Assembly: GCF_018320785.1 (NCBI RefSeq)
Contig: NC_054865.1
Coordinates: 14,729,579 to 14,793,578, forward strand
Direction: 5' to 3'
Source of the DNA: Cheilinus undulatus
Lineage: Eukaryota; Chordata; Actinopteri; Labriformes; Labridae
DNA: 64,000 nucleotides
Each line of letters begins with the position of its first letter. Position 1 is the first letter of the stretch. A model generated the notes under the pieces. The model searched no databases, was not told the origin of the DNA, and saw only the letters and a program-made list of their open reading frames with translations. Position numbers and translations under genes: made by a program. Shown one piece after another: positions 55,601 through 63,991 of the stretch.

Positions 55601-57239
55601 AAAAACATTTTCATCTTTACAGGAAAAAGTTTTGCCTGAGCATGCTGACAGGAAGCAGACCAACCTGACTTTGAGAGTGGATACGGTACATTGTAGTACT
55701 GCTCATAAAACTGAAGGATCGGCTCTGTGACTTTTAGAGCATATTCACCCTGTCCGTCATCGATGGCTTTTTTTCTGGCCCAGATTCGAACCTGCAAAGA
55801 ATCAGACAGTTTTTAATCCCTACAAATTATCATCTTTAATGGTTTTCTGTTAGTGTCTAAGCATTATCTGGTCTGTCTACAATCCAAACCAATCTGAACA
55901 CAAATAGCACAAACAGACACAGATAAAAGCTGGTTCTTACCAAAACATCTTCACTTTGTGTTAACTGAATGCTAGTAAAGTCACAGACGATCAGTGCCAG
56001 CAGATATGACGACATTCTTCTTGTGGGCTCGAATGTTGTCTTTCTAACCAGCACGCCATCGATGATAGAGTCCTCAGTGGCTGATCAGAGACAGGGAGAG
56101 TTGGACTCTGTTAGCATTACAGCACTAGGTTGATGACCTTTTTATCACATGTCACTAATTATTTACACATGTAACTCTAAAGATGTTTAATCTGAAAATC
56201 AACAACATAACAAGCCAGGAAGCAACAACTTATGCTCCTTTTTTAAGCTGACCTCAAACTTATCCTTTACAGACTTCCTTTTGAAACTGTAGACTTTTCC
56301 TTTGTCTCTAACAAGAACTGAGATGTCACTAAAATTTTAAAGACCGTTCTTAAACAAACCTATTTCCCTGCCGTTAGACAGAGCCACAGTGTTTGGGTCA
56401 TGGATGATGGAAACATTGAAGACAGCCTTCATGGCTGGCTCATCGAAGCAAGGGAAGACCTTCCTGGCATGCGTCGCCTGCATCTGTGAGGTTGCAGCAA
56501 CTCTGCAAATGTTCAAATTAATTTACAGTATTAAAAATTAATATTTAAAGAGTTTCAACCAATTTCTGAGGATGGTTTCAAACAAGAAATGGAACTGCTG
56601 AAAAATTCACTGACCAGGATTGTAAGGTACCTCATCATGTTACACTTACTTCTCCACTCCATCCTCCATGTATTCACTCCTGTAGAAGCCCTGCAGGTCA
56701 TCTGCCAGCTCCCCCACAAATTCAGTATAAAGGGAATATGTTGCTCCAGCTGTGAGTGCCTTTTGCAGCTGCAGAACCAGAAACTCTGTCTCTACAACGA
56801 GCCAGGACTTCAGAATAGCAGGTGCAGAGTTTTCAGTCAGGCTAGTTAGCTTAGCAAGGTTCCCATCGAAGCTGGTGAGGTTCAGCTTTTTGGAGTGGAT
56901 GATGAGGAGATTTGTTTCCTTCACACAACTGAAGTGCACGGTTGAATGTCCTGTGAAGATGTACATGCCGTTGTCATCAGGCATCAGCCGGGGCCACAGG
57001 GTCACATCGTAGGACACAGGAATGAGGGAGTCTGGGAGTCTGTACTGGTCCCAGACATCCTTCTTGGCCGGGATGGTGAGAGGCTGGAGGATGCCTCTTG
57101 CTGCTCCATCCCCAGCTGCACCTTGGTGCATGGCCTTCTCCCTGTCGTGGTCAATGGACGGAGCTACAGTTGTAACCATAGCAACGGAGGCCAACAAGAC
57201 CAACCCCAGGCCAACAGTTTTGGTGATGTAGTAGACCAT
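37601..57239 (-). CDS. anpep: Aminopeptidase N (CD13), tandem copy B
   Basis: Twenty coding exons, high to low coordinate: 57239-56650, 56502-56360, 56080-55941, 55791-55665, 54410-54256, 53664-53551, 52386-52243, 48420-48355, 47769-47704, 47591-47416, 46607-46531, 46430-46297, 42895-42840, 42763-42616, 42502-42411, 41922-41812, 41694-41527, 40856-40716, 37962-37881, 37753-37601. They total 2,883 nt, 960 aa plus TAA, all introns GT-AG and all phases consistent. Visible features: short tail MVYYITK, anchor about 8-26, a stalk without the Thr/Pro-rich block of copy A, M1 fold from [25 protein letters not shown] 344-348, HELAHQ 380-385, third zinc ligand E403 and Tyr469. Family role: membrane ectoenzyme releasing neutral N-terminal amino acids from peptides. 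Exon lengths match copy A in 16 of 20 exons; exons 1, 3, 10 and 20 differ by multiples of three. Introns 6, 7, 12 and 18 are swollen by transposable elements. Its 3' end lies 11.5 kb upstream of the copy A start. Confidence 0.95.
38540..40596 (-). mobile_element. Tc1-like IR/DR transposon with nested insertions
   Basis: The right end ACTTTGTAATAATTGGGTAC...GATCTAAATGCTC...ACTG|TA (to 40596) is a long inverted-repeat arm of a fish Tc1 element. A piece of the opposite arm (CAGTACCCCATAATGACAAA) lies near 38563-38582. The minus strand encodes the transposase start [20 protein letters not shown] (about 39960) and continues in broken frames to about 39280. Two foreign segments interrupt it: the unclassified repeat at 38700-39255 and an unmatched block at about 40155-40400. 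Located in intron 18 of anpep copy B. Inactive. Confidence 0.7.
38700..39255 (-). repeat. Unclassified interspersed repeat, copy 2 (inverted)
   Basis: Read on the minus strand it begins near GAACCATAGACTGTAGAAAG and follows the same block order as the copy at 27621-28150, including CTGTCAATCAAATGAGACGC and CAGCCAGCCTCAAGTGGACA. It splits the surrounding Tc1-like element and therefore inserted after it. Confidence 0.65.
43485..43760. repeat. Degenerate 'GGCAAAAATGGGT' array
   Basis: Irregular tandem variants of GTGGCAAAAATGGGTTAAA with spacing of about 15-25 bp, with no precise unit. It sits directly upstream of the LINE-like 5' region in intron 12 of anpep copy B and may be part of that element's 5' end. 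Confidence 0.5.
43765..44140 (+). mobile_element. L1-like LINE 5' end with start of ORF1
   Basis: GGGGGCGCTAGCGAGCTGAG begins a block resembling the 5' UTR of fish L1-type elements. The ATG at 43934 opens [20 protein letters not shown] and continues [21 protein letters not shown] up to a stop at 44140, the N-terminal style of a fish L1 ORF1. No ORF1 RRM or reverse transcriptase follows, so this is a 5' fragment. The clade is not decided. Confidence 0.45.
44150..44396 (-). mobile_element. Tc1/IS630-like helix-turn-helix fragment
   Basis: A minus-strand frame reads [20 protein letters not shown] then [15 protein letters not shown], which fits the paired helix-turn-helix of Tc3/IS630-type transposases. 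It is cut off by the neighbouring Tc1-like element at 44399. No catalytic part is present. Confidence 0.45.
44399..45386 (+). mobile_element. 988-bp Tc1/mariner element with matched ends and TA duplication
   Basis: The left end CCGTGCTTGACAAATTTATT and the complement of the right end CAGTGCTTAACAAATTTATT agree at 18 of 20 positions. TA flanks both sides (44397-44398 and 45387-45388). The plus-strand frame to 45230 carries the C-terminal transposase: [20 protein letters not shown] with the second Asp, then [18 protein letters not shown] with the third acidic residue region. The N-terminal part is deleted: residues resembling the HTH ([18 protein letters not shown], near 44520) run straight into a stop. 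Non-autonomous. Lies in intron 12 of anpep copy B. Confidence 0.8.
46180..46288. repeat. 'ATATCGCGATAT' repeat fragment
   Basis: AATATCGATACTGCATTTTG...ATCGATACAG...AATATCGCGATATTTCAGTG carries the palindromic ATATCGCGATAT and ATCGATAC motifs of a dispersed fish repeat edge. It lies next to exon 12 of anpep copy B. No body recognised. Confidence 0.4.
47307..47335. repeat. (CT)n microsatellite
   Basis: About 29 bp of CT repeat with one CTTT interruption in intron 10 of anpep copy B. It is pyrimidine-rich on the plus strand, so it reads as (AG)n in the transcript. Confidence 0.8.
49195..50042 (-). mobile_element. Tc1-like transposon relic with an internal dispersed repeat
   Basis: The left end CAGTGCCTATAAAAAGTATTCACCCC and the right end GAATGAATACTTCTGAAAGCCACAGTA fit the Tc1 group seen at 32341. 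Minus-strand remains include the region corresponding to transposase positions around the catalytic core (49640-49880). A segment at about 49235-49330 (AATAATACATTTTATTTATA then GAGCGCTTTTCAAGAACTC) is a separate, very common fish repeat inserted near the left end. Located in intron 7 of anpep copy B. Confidence 0.6.
50060..50850. repeat. RTE-like 3'-end repeat, copy 1
   Basis: Contains the block GCAAAGCATTGGCTTCGCTA, GGCAGAGGGTGAATATTCCT, CTGCCATCTCCTGGTAACAG, GATCCAGACGGTGATCCGGA, a run of AACAAAC and the terminal CCTCCTTGGTGGAGGTAAC. A segment starting CAGACCTCCGCCAT occurs twice (about 50164 and 50625). The terminal block resembles 3' ends of RTE-type LINEs found across animals. A second copy is at 62322-62883. 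No reverse transcriptase is present. Confidence 0.6.
51297..52026. mobile_element. PIF/Harbinger-like element with TAA duplication
   Basis: The left end AGCTCATTTTAGACTGGGAG and the complement of the right end AGCCTGTTTCAGACTGGAAG continue together into GCGTG, a 25-bp imperfect inverted repeat. TAA flanks each side (51294-51296 and 52027-52029), the 3-bp target typical of PIF/Harbinger. The 730-bp interior lacks a transposase. In intron 7 of anpep copy B. Confidence 0.65.
52512..53162 (-). mobile_element. Tc1-like short element
   Basis: The ends TATGTGGACAATATTATCC and, on the complement, TATATGGATAAAAGTATTTG are weakly inverted. Interior minus-strand blocks (GCAGCTTTAACTGCCTCCAC, AATGGGATTGAGGTCAGGGC on +) belong to the catalytic region of a common fish Tc1-like element. 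Large deletions and stops. In intron 6 of anpep copy B. Confidence 0.55.
53519..53542. repeat. (GT)n(G)n tract next to exon 6 of copy B
   Basis: A GT run followed by nine or more G lies only about 9 bp from the donor of anpep copy B exon 6. The repeat therefore borders the splice donor on the intron side. Confidence 0.8.
54468..54650 (+). mobile_element. tRNA-derived SINE
   Basis: GGAGCGCAGATGGTCGAGTG starts a tRNA-like head with an RNA polymerase III A box (TGGTCGAGTGG) and a B box (GGGATCGAATCTGG) about 35 bp further on. The GTGGTCGAGTGGTTTAAGGC form points to a class II (Leu/Ser-type) tRNA ancestor. A tRNA-unrelated body (GGCCCTTTACTGCATGTCTC...) and an A-rich tail with AATAAA follow. Located in intron 4 of anpep copy B. 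Confidence 0.75.
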
Positions 57240-57325
57240 GTCTGATCGAGACGTTGGAGAAGGACTCAGACGGGTGTCAATCTGTGTTTGTAAAGTCCTG
57301 TGGGTCTCTTCTCTGTTACGTAATG

Positions 57326-57339
57326 GTTGAATTCTTAAC
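57326..57339 (-). promoter_or_regulatory. HNF1-like palindrome upstream of anpep copy B
   Basis: The minus strand reads GTTAAGAATTCAAC, a palindrome-like sequence similar to the HNF1 site GTTAATNATTAAC but one base longer. It lies about 90 bp upstream of the copy B ATG and downstream of the proposed TATA box. Weak evidence. Confidence 0.3.
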
Positions 57340-57410
57340 TTGGCAAAAACATGACACCTGGGGAAAAAAGCACTGGTTATTTGGTCTGTTGCTGTCTGGT
57401 AATAGAACAC

Positions 57411-57418
57411 ATTATATA
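57411..57418 (-). promoter_or_regulatory. Candidate TATA box of anpep copy B
   Basis: The minus strand reads CCTATATAATGTG about 175 bp upstream of the copy B ATG. It would give a 5' UTR near 150 nt, much longer than that of copy A. Confidence 0.4.
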
Positions 57419-57659
57419 GGACATTAAAAGTGGCAATAACATGGCAAAATCTCAAATCCTAGCAAGAATGTTCATTTAATTTACATTTAAAAATAAATAA
57501 ATGATAAAATAAATGTTTATCGTGATTTTCCTCTTAACTATGTGCAACAAAATAATCCTACATTTCAGATAATCATTGTCATTTTAATACAACTAACCTA
57601 AATCCCTTTTGGTGGACATTCAACCATGTGCATCATGCACCACTAGAATACCTTGAATC

Positions 57660-57762
57660 CTATTGTACAAACTTCACTTCCCAAAAAGTTGGGACCATGT
57701 GTAAGATGTGACTAAAATACAAAACAGTGATTTAAAAATCTTTTAAAACCTATACTCAATTC
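57660..57762. mobile_element. Truncated end of a common fish DNA transposon
   Basis: CTTCACTTCCCAAAAAGTTG, GGACCATGTGTAAG and TAAAATACAAAACAGTGATTT follow the terminal blocks of the fish element whose other end type is seen at 33170-33365. The sequence stops at the junction with the LINE-derived segment at 57763. Confidence 0.5.
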
Positions 57763-58800
57763 ATGCAGAGCAAGCCAACCCAGGCCCACACACCAACACC
57801 AGAGACCGGGCAGTTGAGTGCAGCACGAGACTGGAAACTCCTCACCCACCTTGAGCAGAGACTCAGACCTGACCTTGTGCTCTGGTCCCCTTCACTACGA
57901 AGCCTATACATTGTAGAGCTCACAGTACCCTGGGAGGAGGCTGTGGGTGAGGCCTATGAGCGCAAGAGGCTTAGGTATGCTGAGCTGGCAGCTGATGCAG
58001 AACAACGGGGCTGGAAAGTCTCAGTTTGCCCAGTTGAAGTCGGCTACAGAGGATTTGTGGAATAGGCAGCCGCAATGCTCCTCAAGGCCATGGGAATCCA
58101 AGGCCAGGCCCTTTGTTTAGCTGACAAAGCCCTGTCCGGGGCTGCAGAAAAGGCCAGTCATTGGATGTGGATCAAGAGGAGAGACAACGACTGGGCTCCG
58201 AAGTAACAGCATGCTGGCATTGGGGTAGCAGGAGATGGAAGAGGCAGGGGTGGAGGGGTGCCCACCTGACAACACCAGAGAAATCCTCAACTCCTTCAGC
58301 CACTCAACTCCAAAATATCATCTGCCTCACAACAGCTTCTTGATTGCGCCATTTAGTCCTGAACTGGTATATGACCAGGCGCAAGATTGGCTCAGGGAGG
58401 AGGATAGTCCTGCCATGTAGAGTCCCCTGCACTCTGGATCATAACATCATATGCAGTGTTTGAAAAACTGATCATCTGGTTCAGCCAGTGACTGCTGAGA
58501 AAGATCAGCTGGCAACTAGGGAAAGACCAAGTGACAGTCTGGAAAGACGGCTGGCAGGAGGGAAAGAACCCATCAGGCCTGCCACAGGCTAGTTCCCTGT
58601 GGTAGGAGGGATGCGGCACTGCAGTGTCCCATCCAACACTGGCTACCAAAGGTCTAACGACAAAAATACCCCTAGAGTCAGCAAGAGTTGGGGGGTAAGA
58701 TGACTCGAACACAGACAACACGGCAATTGACTCAGGAACGAAACAGACGACAAGTACAATGATCAGCACTCTACCTGAGAGTTCAACATCTGCTCAAGAG
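57763..58800 (+). mobile_element. Fragment of a LINE encoding a restriction-like endonuclease
   Basis: The frame 57763-58065 encodes 100 residues with RPD (35-37) followed 14 residues later by Glu52 in IVELTVPWEE, the K/RPD-X12-14-D/E signature of the restriction-like endonuclease carried by R2-type non-LTR retrotransposons. It continues with the conserved tail blocks YAELAADAEQRGWKVSVCPV and EVGYRGF. A stop follows at once. The rest (to about 58800) looks like the element's 3' part: proline/glycine-rich broken frames and a 3' UTR-like region. No reverse transcriptase precedes it. It could instead be a related PD-(D/E)XK family of other mobile elements. Confidence 0.55.
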
Positions 58801-60085
58801 AAAAAGCTCCAGAGTTACATGTGTGGCTGGGTGAAGGTTACATCTTCTGTAGGCATGAGGATACACCAAGGCAGGAAAATGTGCTTGAAGAGAGTGTTTA
58901 GACAACTACTTCAGAAGAACAGCTCGATTCAGGCGAATGAAGTTCAGCGGCAGGACAAACGCCAGTCTTTTGTCGAATGTGGGTTAAAAAAAAATTGAAA
59001 ATCACTTTTTTGTGTTTATGCACAATTTACACACTGTCCAAACAATTTTGGAATTGTTGTTTGTATTAACTCTGGTGCTCTAAATGAGTCCCAAAGCATT
59101 ACATAGGGCTCATGAGCTGCAAAGCCTTCAGTGCAGGGCAGCTCAAAGGTAGACACTGGATCATGACAATTTTCTTCTAAACGCCAGGAATGTACATTAT
59201 ATGCAAGATTAATATCTCTGCTTTTATCCACTGAAACAAATGATTTCATGATTGATGAAGCAAACAGTTCAGCCATTGAAGAATCGAGTCAACAGATTAT
59301 TTCAATTTTCAATTAAAATGGTCTAGATGAACTGGTGACTTTGAGTAACCTTACAAATGAGTCAAAGTTGTGTTATCATGATGAATTTATTTGTGTACTA
59401 TAGTTTATCAGTGACATCATTCTCATGGCCTATGTGGCTGATTAACCGTTTCCTCCTAAATTATTAACATTATCAGCACAGTGATGAGCTGCTGGGATAC
59501 ACGATGCACAACAAACTCACAGCATACTTTATCACTGTTTCCATCTGAGGAGCAAAGTCCTGCCAAGAAGCATTTCCCTCTTCTTTCCTTTCCAATAAAT
59601 ATCATGTACAGATGTTTCTTTTTTAACATTGTCATCCAATCATCACACATGGGATTATATAAGAAATGTGCAATGTACAGACCTGTCAAATGTTTCAGCT
59701 GTTGATAAAAATTACAATAACACAATGACTTACCGTGATAACAGTATGTTTATAGAACCAGTCTTTAAATAGAAGGCCTCATAACAGTTAAAGAATGGAC
59801 AATATTTGAACAACTCTATAAGAATACACTATATGTGTAGTGCTAGTGATCCTCTCTGGTTCTTATGAAACATGGTGAAGGTTGTAATATTAATGTTGTT
59901 AGCCTGTAGTTTAAAGTTCATTCTTAACTTTGGACTTTGATTTAAGATGAGTTCTTTCCAAGTGTTGACAGCAGTCATCTTCATGATAACTGAGTATAAT
60001 CTGCTGATGAATTCACATTAAACAGCTAATATTTTCCTTTAGCATAATGTTGGAAATGTTTGGCATCATGCTGGTTCCTGTATGA
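58800..60085. other. Flank with no recognised content
   Basis: AT-rich, without conserved protein, RNA or bounded repeat that I can identify. Short ORFs on both strands have no family motifs. Confidence 0.4.
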
Positions 60086-60089
60086 CCGG

Positions 60090-60640
60090 TATCAGAGCTT
60101 GATCCGCATTGCCGTAAGTAAGTCGGACTTGTTTCCAGTGAGGGTTTGACTCCACCAGGGCTGCCCTTTATCACCAATTCTGTTCATAACTTGTATGGAC
60201 AGAATTTCTAGGCACAGCCAGGGTGTTGAGGGGGTCTGGTTTGGTGGCCTCAGGATTGGGTCTCTGCTTTTTGCAGATGATGTGGTTCTGTTGGCTACAT
60301 CAGGTCGTGACCTTCAGTTCTCCCTGGAACAGTTTACAACCAAGTGTGAAGCAGCTGGGATGAGAATCAGCACCTCCAAATCTGAGGCCATGGTCCTCAG
60401 TCGTAAAAGGGTGGAATGCCCTCTCCAGGTTGGGAATGAGATCCTGCCCCAAGTGGAGGAGTTCAAGTATCTCGAGGTCTTGTTCACAAGTAAATGAAGA
60501 ATGGAGCAGGAGATCGACAAGTGTATCGATGCAACGGCGGCGGCAGTGATTCAGCCTCTGCTTTGGTCTGTTGTGGTGAAGAAAGACCTGAGTCGAAAGG
60601 CGAAGCTCTCGATTTACAAGTCAACTTTCACTAGAATGCA
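60090..60640 (+). mobile_element. Non-LTR reverse transcriptase fragment
   Basis: In one frame QGCPLSPILFITCMDRIS leads into LRIGSLLFADDVVLLATSGR, then CEAAGMRISTSKSEAMVLSR and EEFKYLEVLFTSK. These are RT motifs 4 (QGxPLSP) and 5 (FADD active site) and the following motifs of a fish LINE. An in-frame TGA lies just upstream of QGCPLSP (60147-60149), and another stop ends the frame at 60497, after which a broken frame reads KKDLSRKAKLSIY (near 60580). Fragment, inactive; clade (Rex/RTE type) not decided. Confidence 0.7.
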
Positions 60641-62203
60641 TGGCTTAACTGTCGAAGTCCACTGCAGTAATGGCGGCTAGTCAACTTCCAGTGTTTCTCC
60701 AGATTTTTCTATAACCTTGGTATATTATAAGCTACATGTATGAGTGTAATTTGGGAGTGTATTATGACAAGCAGACAATCTGAGGCAACAGAAAGAATCA
60801 GAAACAGTAGTAGAAGAAGAAGAAAATTTTGTCTTAAGATTTACAGATAAGCACATTGTTGTATAATATTGTTAAGATAGGAGCTTTGACAACAATAAAT
60901 TAAATCCACATGTATGTGATAGTTAAGGGGAGTGTTGATGCATTTTGACAATGGAAAACTAATCAAAAAGTTGTAATTTATGAAGGACACAAGGCAAAAA
61001 TACAGGAAGGTGGCAGCTACATTGTCAGAGGATATGGTGTAAGAGGAGAAATCGCTCCATTTAAAATTACAATTGAGAGGGGGAATCAATTCTCTATGAG
61101 TGCACCGCTAAAAATTATGAAAACCTCAAGCTGGAAGCCAAGAAACCACTGAAACCCAGAAGTGAAAACACACCGATTGAAGATGTAAAAAGCAGAACAG
61201 GCCTGCTGACTGTCTGCGGAAGGGTGATGGATGTAGTCATAGTACATTTTGTTAGCAATATAAAAGAAAATATTTCATGTTTACTTGATGCTTTAACACA
61301 TTTTATGACTTTTAGGCCTCAGTAATCAAGAGTGACTGTGAACAAGCTTTTATACAATCAATTATGTAAAAGAAGTCAAACTATGCAACTTTACAATTCT
61401 TGTGATTATTGTGTAATAACAGTTCTTCTTTTCTAATAGTTTGATCACTGTGTTTCTCTTAGATATTTTGAGTGCCCATCATAAATGTTTGCCTAAATAT
61501 TCACCAGATTGCTGGAAATCAAATGTTGGATACACCACTTTTTATAGGGTAGGACCCCCAGAGTTTTCTAAAGACCCTGTACTGTTGTGTAATTATGATG
61601 TAGTTTTATCCTCTGTGATGGAGAGAGGTAAACAAAAAGAGCAACCTCTCAAAGAGTTCAGCACCCAAAAAGTATGTTCCTAAAATCCCCACTGGTCAAC
61701 ACAGACAAGTGAAAAAATTCCATACAATTTCACAACAGACAGTTTATATTTAGTGTATGCACCATGCAGCAAAAAGCAAGCAAATAAAGGCAGTTAGAAG
61801 CTGTGTCTATCCATGCATCCTGTACGGTAAGGAACACAGACGGCAGCATGTTGAGTAAAAAGCCAGTCAAGCCTGCTTTCTCTCAGTTGTTAAGGATGGG
61901 AATATGTCTCTGTTGGCAGTTCACCTTGCATACTGAGGAGTGAGAAACATTGTGAATAAAAACCCTTGCACTTCCTACTTGCCTAAACATTTCAGAGTCT
62001 GACACATTTACCTAATAACGGATCATTACAGTCTGGTGGCAACATTTGATTTTAGACACAGAGCTGGTGCCCATTTTGAAACAGTGAAGGTAACAATAAT
62101 CATTCTATTGGCTAATCTCATTTTCTATTGCGCCATGTCTTATTTAGATTTTTACATATGCATATCACAGGCTTTTTTAGGCCAATGACACCAAACATGC
62201 ATC

Positions 62204-62204
<1 letters not shown>

Positions 62205-62262
<58 letters not shown>

Positions 62263-62271
62263 CACACACAT

Positions 62272-62321
<50 letters not shown>
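62205..62321. repeat. Compound (TA)n ... (TAGA)n microsatellite
   Basis: About 55 bp of TA repeat (62205-62259), a short TTTACACACACA spacer, then about 50 bp of TAGA tetranucleotide (62272-62321). It abuts the left side of the RTE-like repeat copy 2. The ORFs across it are artefacts (IYIYIY, SIYL repeats). Confidence 0.9.
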
Positions 62322-62322
<1 letters not shown>

Positions 62323-62883
62323 TACACTCCCTCCCTGGTGGGGGGGAGGCACAGTGAGGCAAAGCATTGGCTTCGCTACGTGTGAAAGTCATGGCAGAGG
62401 GTGAATATTCCTCTATTCCTCCCAGCATTGTGAGTATTCTTGCTACAATTCGCTGTTTTTCTCTCTGTTTCTCTCTGGCTCGTCTCCCAGACAGGGCGTG
62501 CATCTTTCAAACTCTATAAACTCCAAAACGTTGAATAAGTTACTCATGTCTGCCATCTCCTGGTGTAAAGTGGTAACACCGCCGACCACCACCATTAGCC
62601 CTATCTCCCAATAGTACAGAGTCCTTTAAAAAAATTCCTGGATCCAGACAGTGATCCGGATCAGTCCCAAAATCTGATCAGTTCTTCCTTATTCTTTAAA
62701 AAAATCCTGGATCCAGACGGTGATCCAAATCAGTCCCAAAATCTAATCAGTTCTTCCTTATTCCGACATTTCCCGAAAATTTCCTGAAAATCTGTCCATG
62801 ACTTTTTGAGTCACGTTGCTAACAAACGAACGAACAAACAAACAAACCCACCCAAACACATCACCTCCTTGGCAGAGGTAACA
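62322..62883. repeat. RTE-like 3'-end repeat, copy 2
   Basis: Matches the copy at 50060-50850 block by block (GCAAAGCATTGGCTTCGCTA, GGCAGAGGGTGAATATTCCT, GTGATCCGGATCAGTCCC, terminal CCTCCTTGGCAGAGGTAAC) but lacks about 80 bp after the first block and has an internal duplication of the GTTCTTCCTTATT-GATCCAGAC segment (about 62620-62760). Orientation is the same as copy 1. Confidence 0.6.
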
Positions 62884-63519
62884 ATGCAAAGAAAATAGTG
62901 TTTACCTAGATGCCACTGGAAGCATCATCAAAAAGTCAATGGAAGCTTCAGCGCCTTTTAAAGTCTATGAGGTAGTGGTCAGAAACGAAAAAAAAGGAGC
63001 ATCCCCCTTTCAGTTGCAACTTATGTCACTTGTGACCACACCACAGCCTCTGTTACATATTTCCTGCAGGATTTTCTGACAGATGTGAGGAGACAGTATG
63101 GTAAAAAGTCAACATCATGACCGGTGATGATAATTTGTGACCGCTCTATTGTCCTTCTCAGAACAATATCAATTGCATTCTGCAGGCTAAAGGCCTTTGC
63201 ACACCTAGTTTGTTTATTTCATCTGAATTTTTCGCAAGTTAAAGAAGGAACTCAAGCTCATGTTGTCATAATCATGTTCGAACACTGACGCTGAAATTTT
63301 TGTGCGTCATATTTTTTTCCGGAACAGGTTCGTTTTTATGTGAAATTTCGCATCACTCCAAGTCATTTAAATGGGTGACTGATGATTCAAAACAGTGCCC
63401 ACTGCTTCCTCCTCACTGGTTCAACCCAGCCCAACCCCTCCTCTCCCTCTCTCTCACCCTGAAACCTCACTTTAATACAGTGGCCCTGAAGGCCAATAGG
63501 AAATAAATATTTCAAAGCG

Positions 63520-63640
63520 CAAAATATATTTCAGAAAACACAAAAACATTTCACAATACACAAAAACATTTCACAATACACAAAAACATTTCACAAAACA
63601 CAAAACATTTCACCGATCGCAAAATACATTTCACGAAACC
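63520..63640. repeat. 20-bp minisatellite
   Basis: Units AAAAACATTTCACAATACAC are repeated three to four times nearly exactly, with diverged copies (AAAATACATTTCACGAAACC, AAAATATATTTCAGAAAACA) on both sides. It is directly followed by the ORF at 63776. Confidence 0.8.
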
Positions 63641-63775
63641 GGAAAGGGTAGGACCATGGTACTTGTTTGTGATTGGCTAAACCCAAGTCTGTCCAGCATC
63701 AGTCATTTATCATTTCTTGTTTACACTTCTTACCGCAATAGCCGAGCCAGCACGAAATTTCAAGTGTCTACCGGC

Positions 63776-63991
63776 ATGGAAGAGGAACTTGAGTTGATGG
63801 CGGAACACTTCAACAAGGGAAATACATATAGTGTGATTCTTGACATGCTCTCCTCGTATCATGACATACACATTTCAATTGGAACCCTAAAATCGCGCTT
63901 AAAGTGTCATGCCAAAAGAAGTACCCCCGGTAGGATTTGTATTTCCCTGCCGCCTTTGCCGAAGGAGCTGACTATCGACTATCAGGCCTAG
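63776..63991 (+). CDS. Unidentified ORF, possibly first exon of a transposase/integrase-like gene
   Basis: From the ATG at 63776 the frame reads MEEELELMAEHFNKGNTYSV, then ILDMLSSYHDIHISIGTLKS and RLKCHAKRS, a helix-rich segment resembling the N-terminal helix-turn-helix (a Lys/Ser-rich STLK motif after a helix ending in HDIHISI) of repeated fish genes that carry an integrase-type domain. A plausible donor CCG|GTAGGA occurs at 63929/63930; otherwise the frame ends at the stop at 63991. The window edge hides any further exons. The in-frame upstream Met at 63656 would add 40 unremarkable residues. Function not assigned. Confidence 0.35.
   Translation: MEEELELMAEHFNKGNTYSVILDMLSSYHDIHISIGTLKSRLKCHAKRSTPGRICISLPPLPKELTIDYQA

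Noticed and set aside
5682-57239. One giant fused or alternatively spliced aminopeptidase gene
   Set aside because: Each copy has its own start codon, anchor, full 20-exon set, stop codon and poly(A) signal.
57240-57455. Upstream in-frame start (MRFCHVIAT...) for anpep copy B
   Set aside because: It would extend the cytosolic tail by 72 residues through the predicted TATA box. MVYYITK next to the anchor fits the family.
57763-58065. A host gene of 100 aa
   Set aside because: The RPD-X14-E module and the conserved EVGYRGF tail are typical of mobile-element endonucleases and the surroundings are repeat-derived; it is annotated as an element fragment.
62118-62503. ORFs with repeated IYIYIY and SIYL
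   Set aside because: They are translations of the TA and TAGA microsatellites.
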